Below, one piece after another: positions 1 to 11,945 of a stretch of 64,000 nt of DNA (position 1 is the first letter of the stretch; each line of letters opens with the position of its first letter). The position numbers and the translations under genes are program-made. The stretch is from Aldrovandia affinis. Taxonomy: Eukaryota > Chordata > Actinopteri > Notacanthiformes > Halosauridae. Under the pieces are notes generated by a model. That model ran no database searches. It had not been told where the DNA came from and worked only from the letters and a program-made list of their open reading frames with translations. The DNA lies in contig JAINUG010000196.1 of the NCBI GenBank assembly GCA_029706075.1, positions 643,501 through 707,500 of the forward strand, in the 5' to 3' direction.

Positions 1-3000
1 TTTTTAACCAAAATACACTTTTATGTGATTACGTCATGAAAAAACAGTACTGTGAACCAAACAGTATCGATGTGTAGTGAAAAACGTGGATAAAGTAAAA
101 GGAATTGTGAACTTCAATTATTTTTCTTTATGAACAGTGCATAGTCTCTCGTAAAACCTGGGCAGAAACAGGTTTAGGTAATATGCAACTTTAGTATCCT
201 GTAGGTAGCAAATGGAGCACCCTGCAATCATGATCAACAGAAAACTAGACTAGTTTTCCTTCTTTTCCTTCTTTAATTAATTGAGTTCATTTTGGTGATT
301 GCTGAACTTGCCAAGCTCCTGGTTGTGAAGGAGAAGAACAAACACTTGCATTTAACTCTGAGACAAAGTTAAGCACTGATGTTGATTAAATCCAGGCCAT
401 AGCATTGTGGGTCTTTGCTATGGATGCCATGAGACAAGAAATTGTTAATGGAGAACCGATCAAACTAGGTACTTGGAACTAGGAACTCCTGATTGTCTTT
501 ACAATCTGGATGGACAGATAATAGACTGATGCATCTACGTATATGATATAGAGATAAGTGGATCTATGCAGCACCTGCTCTAAACAAATACTGGTGAACA
601 AAAAGATGAGCTTGATTAGTCCCCTTTGTGAGGGGCGTGGGTGTTTCACACTGTGTGCAGATTGTATCACCACTGGTAGTATTTGTGCCTGTCATGCATA
701 GGAAGGACTGCTGATTGGGGCGCATCAAGGCAACCAGTCTTGTGATTATACCACCTGTAAAGGCCATCCTATGAGACTATGAGCACTAGAAGGATCGTTG
801 TAATTGGCACACGATGGATCTTACGTGGACACGGAGCCACACCGTGGGAGGTCGCAGGACTACCATGACATTGGGAAAGCCCAGGTGTTCATTTCATTAA
901 CAATGAAGCTTGATTGTCACAATGCGCCCCATTGCAGCCTGTCCCCACTCATCACCGGTAATTAGGATTCCAGTGATTCACGGTTCCCTGGGGACAGACT
1001 CATTAATGCTGTTTTTGTTTAAGCTTTCGCTTTGTATGCGCAATCAAAGATGGCCCGTGTTTGAAGTATGAGTGAAGGAGATAAGGGTTGGGTGGGCGGA
1101 GCTGGGATTGTGTGGATCAGAGGCTCAGAGCAACATCTGAGTATGGACATGAGTTTAAGCCTCCGCTGGGCTTGCTGCTCAGGGGACTCCATTCAAACAC
1201 TTTCCTTGGAGTGATTTCCAGCTTCTCTCATTGCATTGAAGCACAGTTCTGTGAGTTCTGTGTTCTCTGCATAGAGTAAAATACAGCTTTCTCTACATCC
1301 AGTGAAAATGACATGGTCACGACACCCCTCTGTGTTGTAAATGAAAGAAAAATCATTGGAATTGATTTTACTGACTGTGAAGAAATATGCAGCCTCAGAA
1401 GGAGGAAAAGGCTATGGCAAATTAAGACCTGCTACTGTATATCTGTCACACTCTGAGGTCTGTCGATGTGTGTCTTGTTGGCGTATGGTTATCTTGGCAA
1501 GCGGGTGTTTCTGAAGCTGCCTTCAGAAAGGCATGTTCTGTTCCAATCCAAGACACATTAAGATAGACCTGTCCTTTTTTGAAGAAGAAGAGGAAGAATT
1601 CTCAAAAGAGTGAAAGGAGAGGAGGGGAAAAAAACATGTGAATCCTGACCTTGTCTTTTTGAAGTTTGAAATGAATATTAAGGAGGATACATTTTCAGAT
1701 AATCCATTGTGCTATTACCTCCTGTTGCTAAACCAGCTTTATTTAAAGATTTACAAATGCCAAGTACACACGGCTCCCAGGTGGCATATCCAGCTAAGCT
1801 GACTTTAATTGGGAGTCCCTCCCTTGTTGTGAAGTGGGGTCATCACACCAGGGAAAGGCATGGCCAGAAATACCTGGAGTGAGACAAATTCACCTGAGGC
1901 AACAAGAATACATTTAACTAAAGAATGTAATTATACAGAAAACAAAACACAGGGAAAAAATTAATGTTCTTTTTTTAAATGATTTGTTTCTGATATTTTC
2001 CCATTCTTCTCTCAATTTAGTGGCCAATTATACTCTCTATTTATTTGCCCTACCCACACGAGTTTGCCGCTTGTCTCTACGAGGCAAGCTAATTCTCAGA
2101 GGGCAGCAAACTCCACTTCCTTCGAGACTAATATTGCCCAACCACGTTCTGGATACACCCTTACGTGCTTCATGGCGAACTCGAGCCAGCTCAGTCAGAG
2201 AGAGAGCGAGAGGGACTATTTTGGCAGAGTATCTCAGTTGCTGAGTGCGCACATCTTGGAGGATGTGGGTACTAGTGTGCACACTCCCAAATTTACGGAA
2301 GAAATTGCACACATACCTTCACCTTTCTTAAATATGCTGTTTGCAACAACATTTCTCTCCATTCTTTATTTTGATTTAGTGCCTGATGTCCAAAAGGGGG
2401 GAGGTGGAGTCATCCTTCCAGCCAGGTGCAATCCCTCAGACTCCAAGCTCGAGGTGAAATATATCACATGCAATACTAGTAACTGGCAATAAAGCTCCTT
2501 TGAAACTGTTTAATTTGTCTGTAAATTGTTTCTACTGAATCAATATTTGACTCCATATCTGTCGATGGCATGGATTGAGATCTCTTCCATTGACTTTCAC
2601 AGGCCTTTGCTTTGCCAGTGGCAAGGTTTCTGAGTGGCATCAGCTCATATGCAACAAGAGAAGACAGTGTTACAGTACAGTTACAGAGGGCCTAACTGTT
2701 AGGACTTGCTCAGCCAAGTAATGTCTGTGGGGAAATTACTTTCTTTCTTTTTTGCAAATTGATCCTTCTATTTGAATTCAAATGGTGTTTGAATTCCATG
2801 TTTCAGTCCACCAAAAACATGCCACAAGGTTATTTATATTTGCCCACATTTTCCTCTAATTTGGAATGCCTAATTTGTGCATGCTTGTGCTCATTGCTGC
2901 AACCTCCTCCATCAATTTGCAATGAAACAGTTTGAAACAATTGATGTCAAGCCACTATTTATTTTCATTTACTCTGCAGTCCATCAGTTAAGCTCGCACA

Positions 3001-3193
3001 GACATTGAGTCAGAGGTACTTAATGGGCAGCTTGTGCAGGCAGACCACGAGTGCTAAGTGTTGCCGATAGTAAACATTTCAGCTTTTTGTCCCATTTTGT
3101 CCCATTTTACAGGTTTCCCTAATTTAAGGATTTGTCAGAACAATGACTGACAAGGCAATTTTGGCAACCCCAAAGTGTGTCACTAATCTTGTC
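1..3193. other. No gene recognised
   Basis: AT-rich sequence with stops in all frames. No splice-consistent exon, tRNA or known repeat family was recognised. The short open stretch near 2060-2490 has no recognisable motif. Confidence 0.5.
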
Positions 3194-3317
3194 CAGAAGC
3201 CAACTCCAGGTTTAATATAATTTCACCAACATTTTTTTAAATGATTTTCCCCCACACCCAGTCATAATGAAGGGAAATTAATTTAGAGTCACTAAATCAG
3301 AAGCCAACTCCAGGTTT
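3194..3317. repeat. Short direct repeat, 20 nt, two copies
   Basis: The 20-mer beginning CAGAAGCCAACTCC occurs at 3194-3213 and again at 3298-3317, about 104 bp apart. Probably a small local duplication; no function is suggested. Confidence 0.6.
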
Positions 3318-3399
3318 GCCAAAAAAATTTCATGATTTCACCAGGAAATTCAGTTTCACACCAGGGATTCACCCATTCAGACTACTAATTTAGGAAATA

Positions 3400-4440
3400 C
3401 TTTGATGAGGTAAACATTGTCATAACAGTGAATTTCTAGTAAAAATGGTCTATTCCTTGAACCCAGTAGACTTGTTTGAAGTTCAGCACTCTGAATAATG
3501 AACACAAGTGGTATTACATGTTAAACCCCTCTCTTATCCTACATGTAAAATATATTTATTTGTTTTAATATAATAATTACTACGCAGGATACCAATTATC
3601 AATTAAATCACTGAATTTGTTGATAGGCAGAGCAATCTGGTGGATTAACCTTCATCAAAATATACAACTCACAATTAAATTAAAATAGCTGGATTATTCA
3701 GTTACAACAGTTAGACTCAATATTCAGAGATATCTACAGATGTAGGTTCAACTACTGTGACACCTGGAGGAGTGGAGGAGGAGTGGAGAGGGCTGTTCCT
3801 CCTCTGACTGCTGTCCTGGTTCCTCCCACAGCCTGGGAAACAGGACTTCAGATTGTAGCAGCCTCAGCTACAGGCACACACAGCTGAGGTTGATTGGTAA
3901 TCAGCTAAGATGCTACTCGTTGCCTTAATCAAGCTCATTATAAAGGCACCATTTTCTGTGCCTTTAAAGAGAGGGGAATGTTGTGGCTAGTGGGGAACCT
4001 CTCTCAATTGGTTTTCTTGGTTTAGTAGTTGGAAGTTGTTTTGTTTGAGCTGCAAGTTTGGTATTGGTTTTGTTATTTTCAGATCTCGCACCAGAAGAAT
4101 AAAACGGGCCTGGGCCAATCCACTACCTTTTTGTCTCCTTTCTGTCCACTCACCACCTGGCTCGGTGGCCACACCTGGCACTGTGGTACACTACCTTAAC
4201 TAATACTAAATCCTAGACATAAAATTGACATGTAGCAATCACAAAAGAGATTAAATGGAAGAAAATGATACCAAACCAAGCTTGTCTCTCTCCAAAAATG
4301 CAAACACACGAAGCCGAGGTGTGAGCTGGAACCAGATCCTCCAAGAGAAAACAGGAAAATTTAAAAAAACTGTAGGAAAGGAACTCCACCAAAATCTGCC
4401 TCGGGCCACCAACAGGTCACACTTTAAGTGTTTGGGGGGG
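3400..4440 (+). repeat. Unnamed dispersed repeat, copy A (contains a solo LTR)
   Basis: Stretches at about 3440-3680, 3735-3755, 4191-4250 and 4410-4440 match the reverse complement of 6655-7500 (copy B), with mismatches and small gaps typical of old duplicates. Shared landmarks are ACAAGTGGTATTA, AGCAATCTGGTGGA, CTTCATCAAAATATACAACT, TACTAAATCCTAGACATAAA and CAACAGGTCACACTTTAAGTG. No coding capacity was recognised. It may be a degraded transposon or an inverted segmental duplication. Confidence 0.7.
3756..4190 (+). mobile_element. Solo LTR, 435 bp, in repeat copy A
   Basis: The segment starts TGTGACACC, ends TGTGGTACA and is flanked by the 4-bp duplication CTAC (3752-3755 and 4191-4194). 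Copy B of the surrounding repeat lacks the 435 bp and has one copy of the target (minus strand near 6815-6835), so it shows the empty site. TG..CA ends, a TATA-like TATAAAG near 3940 and an AATAAA near 4100 fit a retrotransposon LTR, with transcription probably on the plus strand. No internal region remains, as expected after LTR-LTR recombination. The family was not identified. Confidence 0.8.
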
Positions 4441-6053
4441 GGAGGGTTGGCTCACTCCCTTAGCCCATAATTTACGACTTGGGGGAAGGACCAGAGCAAA
4501 CCAGGTCCAGACCCCCTTTTCAAGGTTGGCATTTATATGCTCCTCTCATGTTGAGAATTGTGGTGATATCAAACATCACTAGGGCCTGGGGAAGCCAGCT
4601 TCGTTTATTCCGAGATGTTGGTTGAACTGATACTTGGAGAGGCATAATATGCTCAAGAGCATTGCTACCAAGTGACAAGGCCAATCATACCATGTTGAGC
4701 TCCGCTTTAATCTGGCAGGCCATAATTATTTTCTTCATGATCCATAATTTCCAGCTCATAGGTAGAACCCTGAAGTTGTGGGGTGTGGTACTGCCTCACC
4801 ACAGCTATATACCCCAAGTGCCCTGCCTTCACTCACAGAGCAATAAACCCACCAAAGATGGCCCCACTCTGTCTGCCTGCGCAGGTTTTTCAAATGGCAC
4901 CTCCCTGACAACATTAAATGTCTGACTGAAACCGAACATGACTAAATGCCTCAGATCTCATATTTCTGACATAGAGTTCTGTTACAAAGCACCACCTACC
5001 CTCGTCTGAGCAAGAACATAAAATGAGTCAAATATGAGAGCTCTTATCAAAGCAGCAGAAACAACAAAAGCAATACACTTACAAATAAATTGAAAGGGAG
5101 ACCTCTCTCTTTCTCTCTCTTACATTATTTCAAAATATTTTTTCTGGAAGGCTATACAGTGGCTCAAAACAAGACCCTTATATAGCAATCTTTCTGAGAA
5201 CATCTGAGTGATTTTTTTTTTTTTGTATCTGTAGCTGAAATCTGGTCTGATGAAGGTCCTTAAAAATGTCTACCACCATCCCACAATTCTTTACTCAATA
5301 TACTAAACCTTCAGAACCTTCTTTTATCAGCTCTGATATATCTTATTGAATATGTATAGTTCATGTATATAAACAATGTCTGGAAACATTCCTCCTTAGA
5401 TGTGACTGTCCATTTCCCCAGTGATGATACAAAAGTAGTTAATAAAGTACAAAATGCTGTTATGGCAACCATTTTTACATTTTTCAGTGATTAATACAAA
5501 ATTTAAAAAAGTTTTCGAACTATTCAAATATGACCTAAGTACAATTAATTAACACATGACAGAACTGAGGAACATTTGGCAGTTTGTCCAGAGACAAATT
5601 TACACAAAGTGCAATGGTATTTGACTTGAAACCATGGGATATGAGAAGAGATGGTTTTTCCCTCTCAGTTATATTCCGTAGTGTTCATTAGTCCCAAATG
5701 AACAAGCACATTCTTATACAATATGCAGTGAAATTAATAAAGTAATTAATTGATATTGTTGAGACTGAATTTTGATTGCTAAGGCACTTTTCTCAGAGGC
5801 AAGGAAGACAGCTCAGCAAGGCAGGTGATACCAGTGTTGACCTCAGTCTATGTGAGAGCCAAAGACCTAAAAATATATTTATTTTTTATTCATATATCAT
5901 GGCTAGGAGACCACATTCACGACATTATATTCATTGATGTGGTGCACTGGGAAACTTATATGCTAATGTCTACACAACATGGACAACTGCAGAGTGTAAT
6001 CATGGACTTTGTCACGTTGTTGTGCACATATATTCAAGCGTCTATTATTGATA
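4441..6053. other. No gene recognised
   Basis: AT-rich sequence with a short poly-T run near 5213-5225. No exon structure or repeat family was recognised. Confidence 0.5.
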
Positions 6054-6061
6054 CTCTAGGT

Positions 6062-6286
6062 CAGGGGTGCCCAAGTTCGGTCCTGGAGATCTACTGGGTG
6101 TGCAGGCTTTTGTTCCAGCCCTTCACTAACACACCTGATTTGAACATTCATTGCCTTGACGAGCAGTCAATTAGTGGAATCAGGTGTGTTAGTGAAGTGA
6201 TTAATGGAATCAGGTGTGTTAGTGAAGGGCTGGAACAAAAGCCTGCACACCCAGTAGATCTCCAGGACCGAACTTGGGCACCCCTG
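6062..6286. mobile_element. hAT-type fold-back MITE, 225 bp, perfect 79-bp arms
   Basis: Starts CAGGGGTGCCCAAG and ends with its reverse complement. Arms 6062-6140 and 6208-6286 are identical over 79 bp. Flanks carry the perfect 8-bp duplication CTCTAGGT (6054-6061 and 6287-6294). The CAGGGGTG end and 8-bp duplication are hAT hallmarks. There is no transposase. Part of the arm (AATCAGGTGTGTTAGTGAAG) is also repeated directly inside. Confidence 0.93.
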
Positions 6287-6294
6287 CTCTAGGT

Positions 6295-6654
6295 TGTTCA
6301 CTGCTGACCCAAATAACATTACCTCCGGAAACACCCATGTAATCATGGGCCACACTGCAAGTGAGTACAGAAGTGGAGAGAGCAGGACAGTCTCCCTTTC
6401 TTTCTCTGGGGTTCTGCCATGGAAGCACTGATGGTGGTCCATTTCTGGGAGATTATATCTGCCATGGTGGAGGCTGCAGAAACCCCTGGTAATATGGACC
6501 TCCAAACCCCTCCGTGAGCCAAAGGACTACCCCCTGCCAAGAGAGGAGGATAGGAGGTCCTCTTCTCCTGGATTGGGGTAGTAAGTGACCCAAAATAAAA
6601 AAATAAAAATCGGCTTGAACTAGACTTGAGTTAGTCCTTCCAATTCCCTCCCCT
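6295..6654. other. No gene recognised
   Basis: Sequence between the MITE and repeat copy B. It has open stretches on the minus strand but no recognisable protein. Confidence 0.4.
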
Positions 6655-7500
6655 CCTTTGAACACTTAAAGTGTGACCTGTTGATGACTTAGGCCATTCT
6701 AACATTTGATTCTACATATTCTAGCATTCTTTGGATTTCGTCCTGGCTCTTACATTTCATCACTTTAGTGATTGTTACATGCCATTTTTATGTCTAGGAT
6801 TTAGTATTTGTTAAGGTAGTTGAACCTACGTCTGTAGATTGGACCTCAACACGTTCATATACACCTTTCTACAAAACACATTCACTGACAAATGCACCTG
6901 CTAGCTCCCTATCCCCTTGTGATTCCTGTGTTCCATGTGTATAGAGTCTTTGTGATTGTGTTCTTTTATCCTATGACAGTGCACTGTCTGCACCCTGTTT
7001 TTAAGCTCCTTCTTTATGTTTTGTGTAATGTGTATATTGTTGCACTACTTTGACACTTGCCTTCTTGGCCAGGTCAGTGTTGTAAATGAGAAATTGTTCT
7101 CAATCACTTTTACCTGGTTAAATAAAGGTTAAATAAATAAAAATTGTAAATATGGGGTGGATTAAAAGCTGAGCCTAAGTGATGTTATTTTATTAATCAA
7201 TGTATATTTTGTGTTTTTCTTTCATAACTTACTATAAACTTAACTATAAACAGCTCTTCAGTTGTATATTTTGATGAAGGTCGTTCCACCAGATTGCTAT
7301 GCCTATCAAAGAATTTCAATTGGCATCCTGTGCAATAATTATTCAATTAAATCAAATAAATAAATACAAATGAAAAAATCTTATTTTAAATATAGGATAG
7401 GTCAGGGGCTTTAACACCTAATACCACTTGTGTGCTGAACTTTAAACAAGGGCATCTGACTGTTAAGGCTACTAGATTCAGGAAATAGATATTTTCATTA
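6655..7500 (-). repeat. Unnamed dispersed repeat, copy B (inverted relative to copy A)
   Basis: The reverse complement of this segment follows copy A in the same order. It lacks the 435-bp LTR of copy A and instead holds a LINE tail at 6850-7143. Its 7144-7205 part also matches copy C at 11500-11572. Confidence 0.7.
6850..7143 (+). mobile_element. Non-LTR retrotransposon 3' end
   Basis: The segment ends with GGCCAGGTCAGTGTTGTAAATGAG followed by CTGGTTAAATAAAGGTTAAA and an AAATAAATAAAAA tail, a 3' end widespread in fish LINEs. It interrupts repeat copy B. No RT remains, so it is a 5'-truncated insertion. The clade is uncertain. Confidence 0.6.
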
Positions 7501-7654
7501 AATTCTCACTTGCCTGACAAAACTGTATGTGACATGGTGCAATAATGTTTCTCTTGACAGTGATTGGGATTAGGCAGAGCTTCCTTTCCTCCATTAAAAT
7601 CAATCCGGAAAGCTGAAAAAGGAAAGGAAAAAAAACATCCAATCACCACTAACT

Positions 7655-8160
7655 TGGTGTTACAAAATAAAGGAAAGTATTTTAATAGGGCATTGGGCCA
7701 CTACAAGCCATTAGAACACTTTTGTAATGCCTTGGCATAGATTGTGTCTGCATTGGAGAGATGCAACACCATTATTTCAGGAGAAATTCACATAATTTGG
7801 TGTTTTGTTGATGCCACTGCTCCAGAATCTCCCATGAGTGTTAAACTGGGTTGAGATCTTGTGACTGAGATGGCCATGTCATATGGTTTACATTGTATTC
7901 ATGGTCATCAAACCATTCAGTGACATTTGTGACCTGTGGATGGGGGGATTGTCATCCTGTAAGAGACCACCCTCATCAGGATAGACATTCTTCACCATAG
8001 GATGAATGTGATCACTTAGAATGGATTTGTATTGACATTTACTTTGCCCTCTAAGGAGTAAGTGGACCTAAACCATTCCAGGAAAATGCACACCACACCA
8101 CCAGTATCCCTCATTTACTCAAGTGTTTCCTTTATTTTGGCAGTTACCTGTAGGTTATTT
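7655..8160 (-). mobile_element. Tc1/mariner remnant
   Basis: Inverted ends ACAAAATAAAGGAAAGT (left) and TTTCCTTTATTTTGG (right) enclose a decayed transposase. The minus strand reads WFDDHEYNVNHM-like and WPSQSQDLNP, matching the conserved transposase C-terminus (WPSQSPDLNP). Stops and missing segments make it non-functional. Minus-strand orientation follows from the reading frame. Confidence 0.75.
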
Positions 8161-9977
8161 GTGTAAAAACATAAGGTCAGATAACTTGCACACAGATAAA
8201 ATAGATGCAGTTCCTCATCTGAGAAATCTTCAGATGGGGAGAACAATACTGCATCTCCAGTAGCTGTCTTCATTGAAACAGCAGGAAGAAAAAGCTAGCA
8301 CCATACAAATAATAGAAGACCAGTGCAAGGCATTGTGCTGTAATTATTTTCTTCTTTAAATTGTGCTAGCACCAGTCAACTGGTACCTATGGAATTCATG
8401 TGCATTTGATGTTCTGACACTTCATTAAACTGCTCCCTCCTTACCTACCTGTTTAGTTCCAGTCCAAGTACTAGTACCCTCGTGTAAAATACCAAGCAGA
8501 ATCTGTCCATTCACATTCCCACAGTGATTTGGTGTCTCTAGAAACGACCTGTGCCCATAGGGATCTTATTCAGAGGCAGGTCAATATGCAATGAACCATG
8601 TACTTGGAATATATGGGAGCCTTGAAAGCCACCAAAATTGTCCACCCTGTCCAGGCCCCCCTCCCCACTGGTGACACTATGGCCTTTGAATTTAGATGCC
8701 GAATCTGAAATCAATAAATTAAAATGAAAGAGCCTGCACAGGGGATTATGTCATGTTTTATTATCTCATTATACTGTTTATAATGTGGACACAAATAATG
8801 ATCAGCATCAATTAATGGACATTAATTAACCATGTGCACTAAGCCCTTCCTCAGTTTCTATCAGGAAAATACTTGATTTAAGTCCAGCACCATAGTATCC
8901 TAAGAAGGAACATTTTACATTACTCTCATCCACATTCTTGGGCTAGTTTGAGAAAACAGATTGCATGAGTGGGGGGGAGCGGTGTACTCATTTAAAAAAA
9001 CATGTTTTATCTAACTAATGTCAAATTCATTTTAGTTCAAAACTTGACTGGAAAAATGCATCCATGCCCAAGCTGAAGATAGATATTCCGCAGTGTGATT
9101 AATGGAACATATGCATCTACCGTATATGAATTTCCTTCCCCACAGAGAATGCGAACATCTTCATTATTATGGCTTATCTGTTCGAGTGAGAAACCATGGT
9201 GAAAGAGATTAGAGAGAAGAGTTTATGCCCCTTTAAAGACTTGAGGATGCATCAGCATGCAGATGGCAGAAGAGCTGGTGGGTGAAATGCATGTTTAATC
9301 AAACTATTGAAAACATCCCAGGCCTCCTGCAGATTTAGTGCACACGTGAGCCTGAGTGCAGAAGCTTTAGCATTGCTAAGATGGGTAAGATTGGGTAAGA
9401 TTGGGTAAACACAGGTGTGAGTGACAGATCCAATTTAATTAGATGACCCTGGATAACCTTGACTTCGTAAACAAAATGAATAAGAAGGAAAATATTTTCT
9501 TGAAGTGAAAAAAAAACCTCTGTAAAAAAAAAAGAAGTCCCTCTGCCACATGCTGACAAATATGCCCAATAAACTCTTACTACGCTGGGAAATAAGCATA
9601 ACAAGTAAGACAAACAAAACAAACTTAAATTTAAGAACCAAATCAAATTTTTACAGTGAATACATTTCTTGTTTAATGATTACAAATGTCGCATTTCACG
9701 ATCACGGGTCCACCGTTTGCACTTGATTGCTTTAATAATCACATTTTCAAATAATACAGTACCCCAATAATCTTTCAATAATACAGCAAATTTAGCAAAA
9801 ATGTGAAAATATTTCATGGTCTCCATTTATAAAACATTGTCAAAATGATTTTTTAAAAGTATTCTCAATTGTATGCACAATCACTGACTTTCTGATCAGT
9901 ATGACAGCAGAAGCCATGCACTGAATGTTCCATGTACTATAGTTAGCAGCCTGCAGCGAGCCAGCATATTATCATCA
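8161..9977. other. No gene recognised
   Basis: AT-rich. A short GGGTAAGATT direct repeat lies near 9380-9405. No exon or repeat family was recognised. Confidence 0.5.
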
Positions 9978-10392
9978 GCCAGCAGCCATACCATCATTTA
10001 CCCTGCTCCTGCTGAACTGCTGAAGCTAACCAGGTGAGGTGTAGTGCTCGGATGGGATACCTCCTGGGAAAACTAAGATGCTTCGGGAAGTGATACTTCT
10101 GGACCAAATAAGTGAAATGGTTTGAAGTGACAGGGACACTGTGCTGTAGTATACACTCCCTTTGGGATGAGACATTAAACCGAGGTCCTGATTCACTGTG
10201 GTCATTAAAGATCCCATGGCATTTATTGCAAAGAGTAGGGGGTTCACTGGTGAAATTATGTTCTGGTGCAATATGGTTGCTGTGCATCATCCAGATGGGT
10301 GCTACACATTGTGGTTGAGGTGAGTTTCCCCCCTTCACTGTAAAGCACATTGGGTCCTCGACAGGCACTATATAAATGCAATTCATTATATC
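9978..10392 (+). mobile_element. 5S rRNA-derived SINE (SINE3-like)
   Basis: The head at 9978-10075 keeps 5S rRNA features: GCCATACCA at the start and the internal promoter-like GAAGCTAACCAGG, GGATGGGATACC and CCTGGGAA. The body carries ACATTAAACCGAGGTCCTG, GTGGTCATTAAAGATCCCA and GCATCATCCAG, then TGTAAAGCACATTGGG and TATATAAATGCAATTCATT. This order matches fish 5S-headed SINE3 elements, which are Pol III transcribed and mobilised by a LINE partner. It is diverged, so an old copy. Confidence 0.8.
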
Positions 10393-10657
10393 AAATTGCA
10401 GCATATTTTGATAGTTTTTGAAAAGGTGCATTCCTCACTGTGTTCAAATGCATTAAGTGCAATGGAAGTGGTTTGTTGTATTTCAGTATTAATTAATTTA
10501 AATATTAGCAAATAATTTGGCACAAAGTAAATGGCCTTGCACCTATAGATAATGCTTAAAAAAGGCCCTGAGGACAATATTATAAACAATTGTATGTTCT
10601 CTTCTTAGATGTCAGCCTACAATGAATGGGAGTCCACAACAACGGATAAAATTACAT

Positions 10658-10797
10658 ATGCCATTTAGCAGATGCTTTTGTCCAAAGTGACTTACAGTAA
10701 CGAATGCATACAATTTTCAGTATATGTGGTCCCAATGGGAAACAAACCCATAACCTATGCATTGTCATCACCATGCTGTACCTACTGAGCCACACAG
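10658..10797 (-). mobile_element. tRNA-headed SINE with L2-type tail
   Basis: Read on the minus strand: a tRNA-like head with box A-like TGGCTCAGTAGGTACAGCATGG and a degraded box B, then a tail ending CAAAAGCATCTGCTAAATGGCA, the fish L2 3' end signature. Same family as 44516-44665. The tail implies mobilisation by L2 reverse transcriptase. Confidence 0.7.
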
Positions 10798-11499
10798 AAC
10801 CACATAAAAATGACTCTTATCCCGCCAGGGGCAGGGTGGATTTAAGTCAGCCAGTGTTCCTTGGGTTACTGCTACATAAACGCAAGTCGTCTACAGGCTA
10901 CCAGTTGTCAGTAAGAGCTACACCTCTCCTCTGAATAGTACAAGCTCTCTCCTGTATTATTGTGTGATTTGTAATGAGTCAAATAGTCACTGGGTCACAG
11001 GCAAGGACGTAAAAGAATGCGCACTCTTCAGTGGTGGTGCTATAGCAGTAACACAAGAGGCGCAGTTGCTGATTCCAAATTGGGGAGAAAAATAAAAAAG
11101 GGGGGAAATAGGATACAATAATATTAGCAATTAAGTTGCCACAGAGTAAATACTCTTAGTACTATACCTAAGTTCCTAATATTAAAAACAATCATATATA
11201 CTCTTATCAGGTTGTACAGTACAGCAACATGATACGCAATAGCAATAGGTCAGCAGTATTAGCCTAAGTGCATTTTTTATGAAAGCCACTTTCATTTAAG
11301 GTTGTTCCCTGTCTATTGCTTTCTGTGCTGTTGCTACTGTCCGTGGTTCAAAAACATTACTATTGAAAATGAACTACACTCACTTTCCGTGAGTCTCTGC
11401 ACTCACCGTCTGATATATAACATATGCCTCTATCACGATTAATATTCCCTCACCGCAAACCCGATTAGCCATAGGAGGAAAAAATATAATGAACATGCT
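10798..11499. other. Mostly unassigned; SINE 3' tail near 11060-11105
   Basis: The only recognised item is ATTCCAAATTGGGGAGAAAA near 11070, a tail shared with 37970-38000 and, more weakly, 35930-35960. Confidence 0.45.
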
Positions 11500-11572
11500 A
11501 GACATTGATTAATAAAATAACATCACTTAGGCTCATCTTTTAATCCATCCCATATTTACAATGGTATCATTA
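11500..11572 (+). repeat. Unnamed dispersed repeat, copy C (fragment)
   Basis: About 65 bp, including ATTGATTAATAAAATAACATC and CACTTAGGCTCATC, match the reverse complement of 7144-7205 in copy B with few differences. A third copy in the window argues for an interspersed family rather than a single inverted duplication. Confidence 0.65.
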
Positions 11573-11779
11573 TTCATAACATGGCCACCCAAAATCAAGT
11601 GACGTAGAGGGTGTTCATCTATCTATCATTCATCAAATCTATTCATAGGCCCATCTCATCACTGCAACATCCTCCTCTATTCAGGAGGGCTCAGATAAGC
11701 ACACACTCTTGAGGAGTACATTTCATGCGCAGCTGGCACAGGCAGACTGCATGCAACCGATAAAAACAGAGGCAAGATG

Positions 11780-11945
11780 AGACATGAACAATCCTGGTGA
11801 ATGTAACATTCCCTCCACAGGCAGTGTTTTAGAGCCTCCCTGCAGGGCCGCTGGCCACCAGACTGTGATGCATATCCACACACTGGAACAGTATCTCAGC
11901 AGGATGAGCCACCCAGCAGCCCCAGCTTGGAAAGCGGTGAGATTC
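11780..11945 (-). repeat. SINE-like repeat head
   Basis: The reverse complement contains GGGGCTGCTGGGTGGCTCATCC and TTCCAGTGTGTGGAT, matching 35625-35700 on the plus strand. The GGTGGCTCATCC-type start suggests a tRNA-derived head. It is a diverged, partial copy. Confidence 0.55.

Noticed and set aside
2064..2492. 142-codon open frame on the plus strand
   Set aside because: No recognisable motif, no splice context or homology that I can see, and overlapping open frames on both strands suggest chance.
5825..6292. 155-codon open frame on the plus strand
   Set aside because: Its C-terminal half is the hAT fold-back element; the rest has no recognisable domain.
9978..10080. Possible 5S rRNA gene
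   Set aside because: Too diverged and fused to a SINE3-type body; a retroposed derivative.
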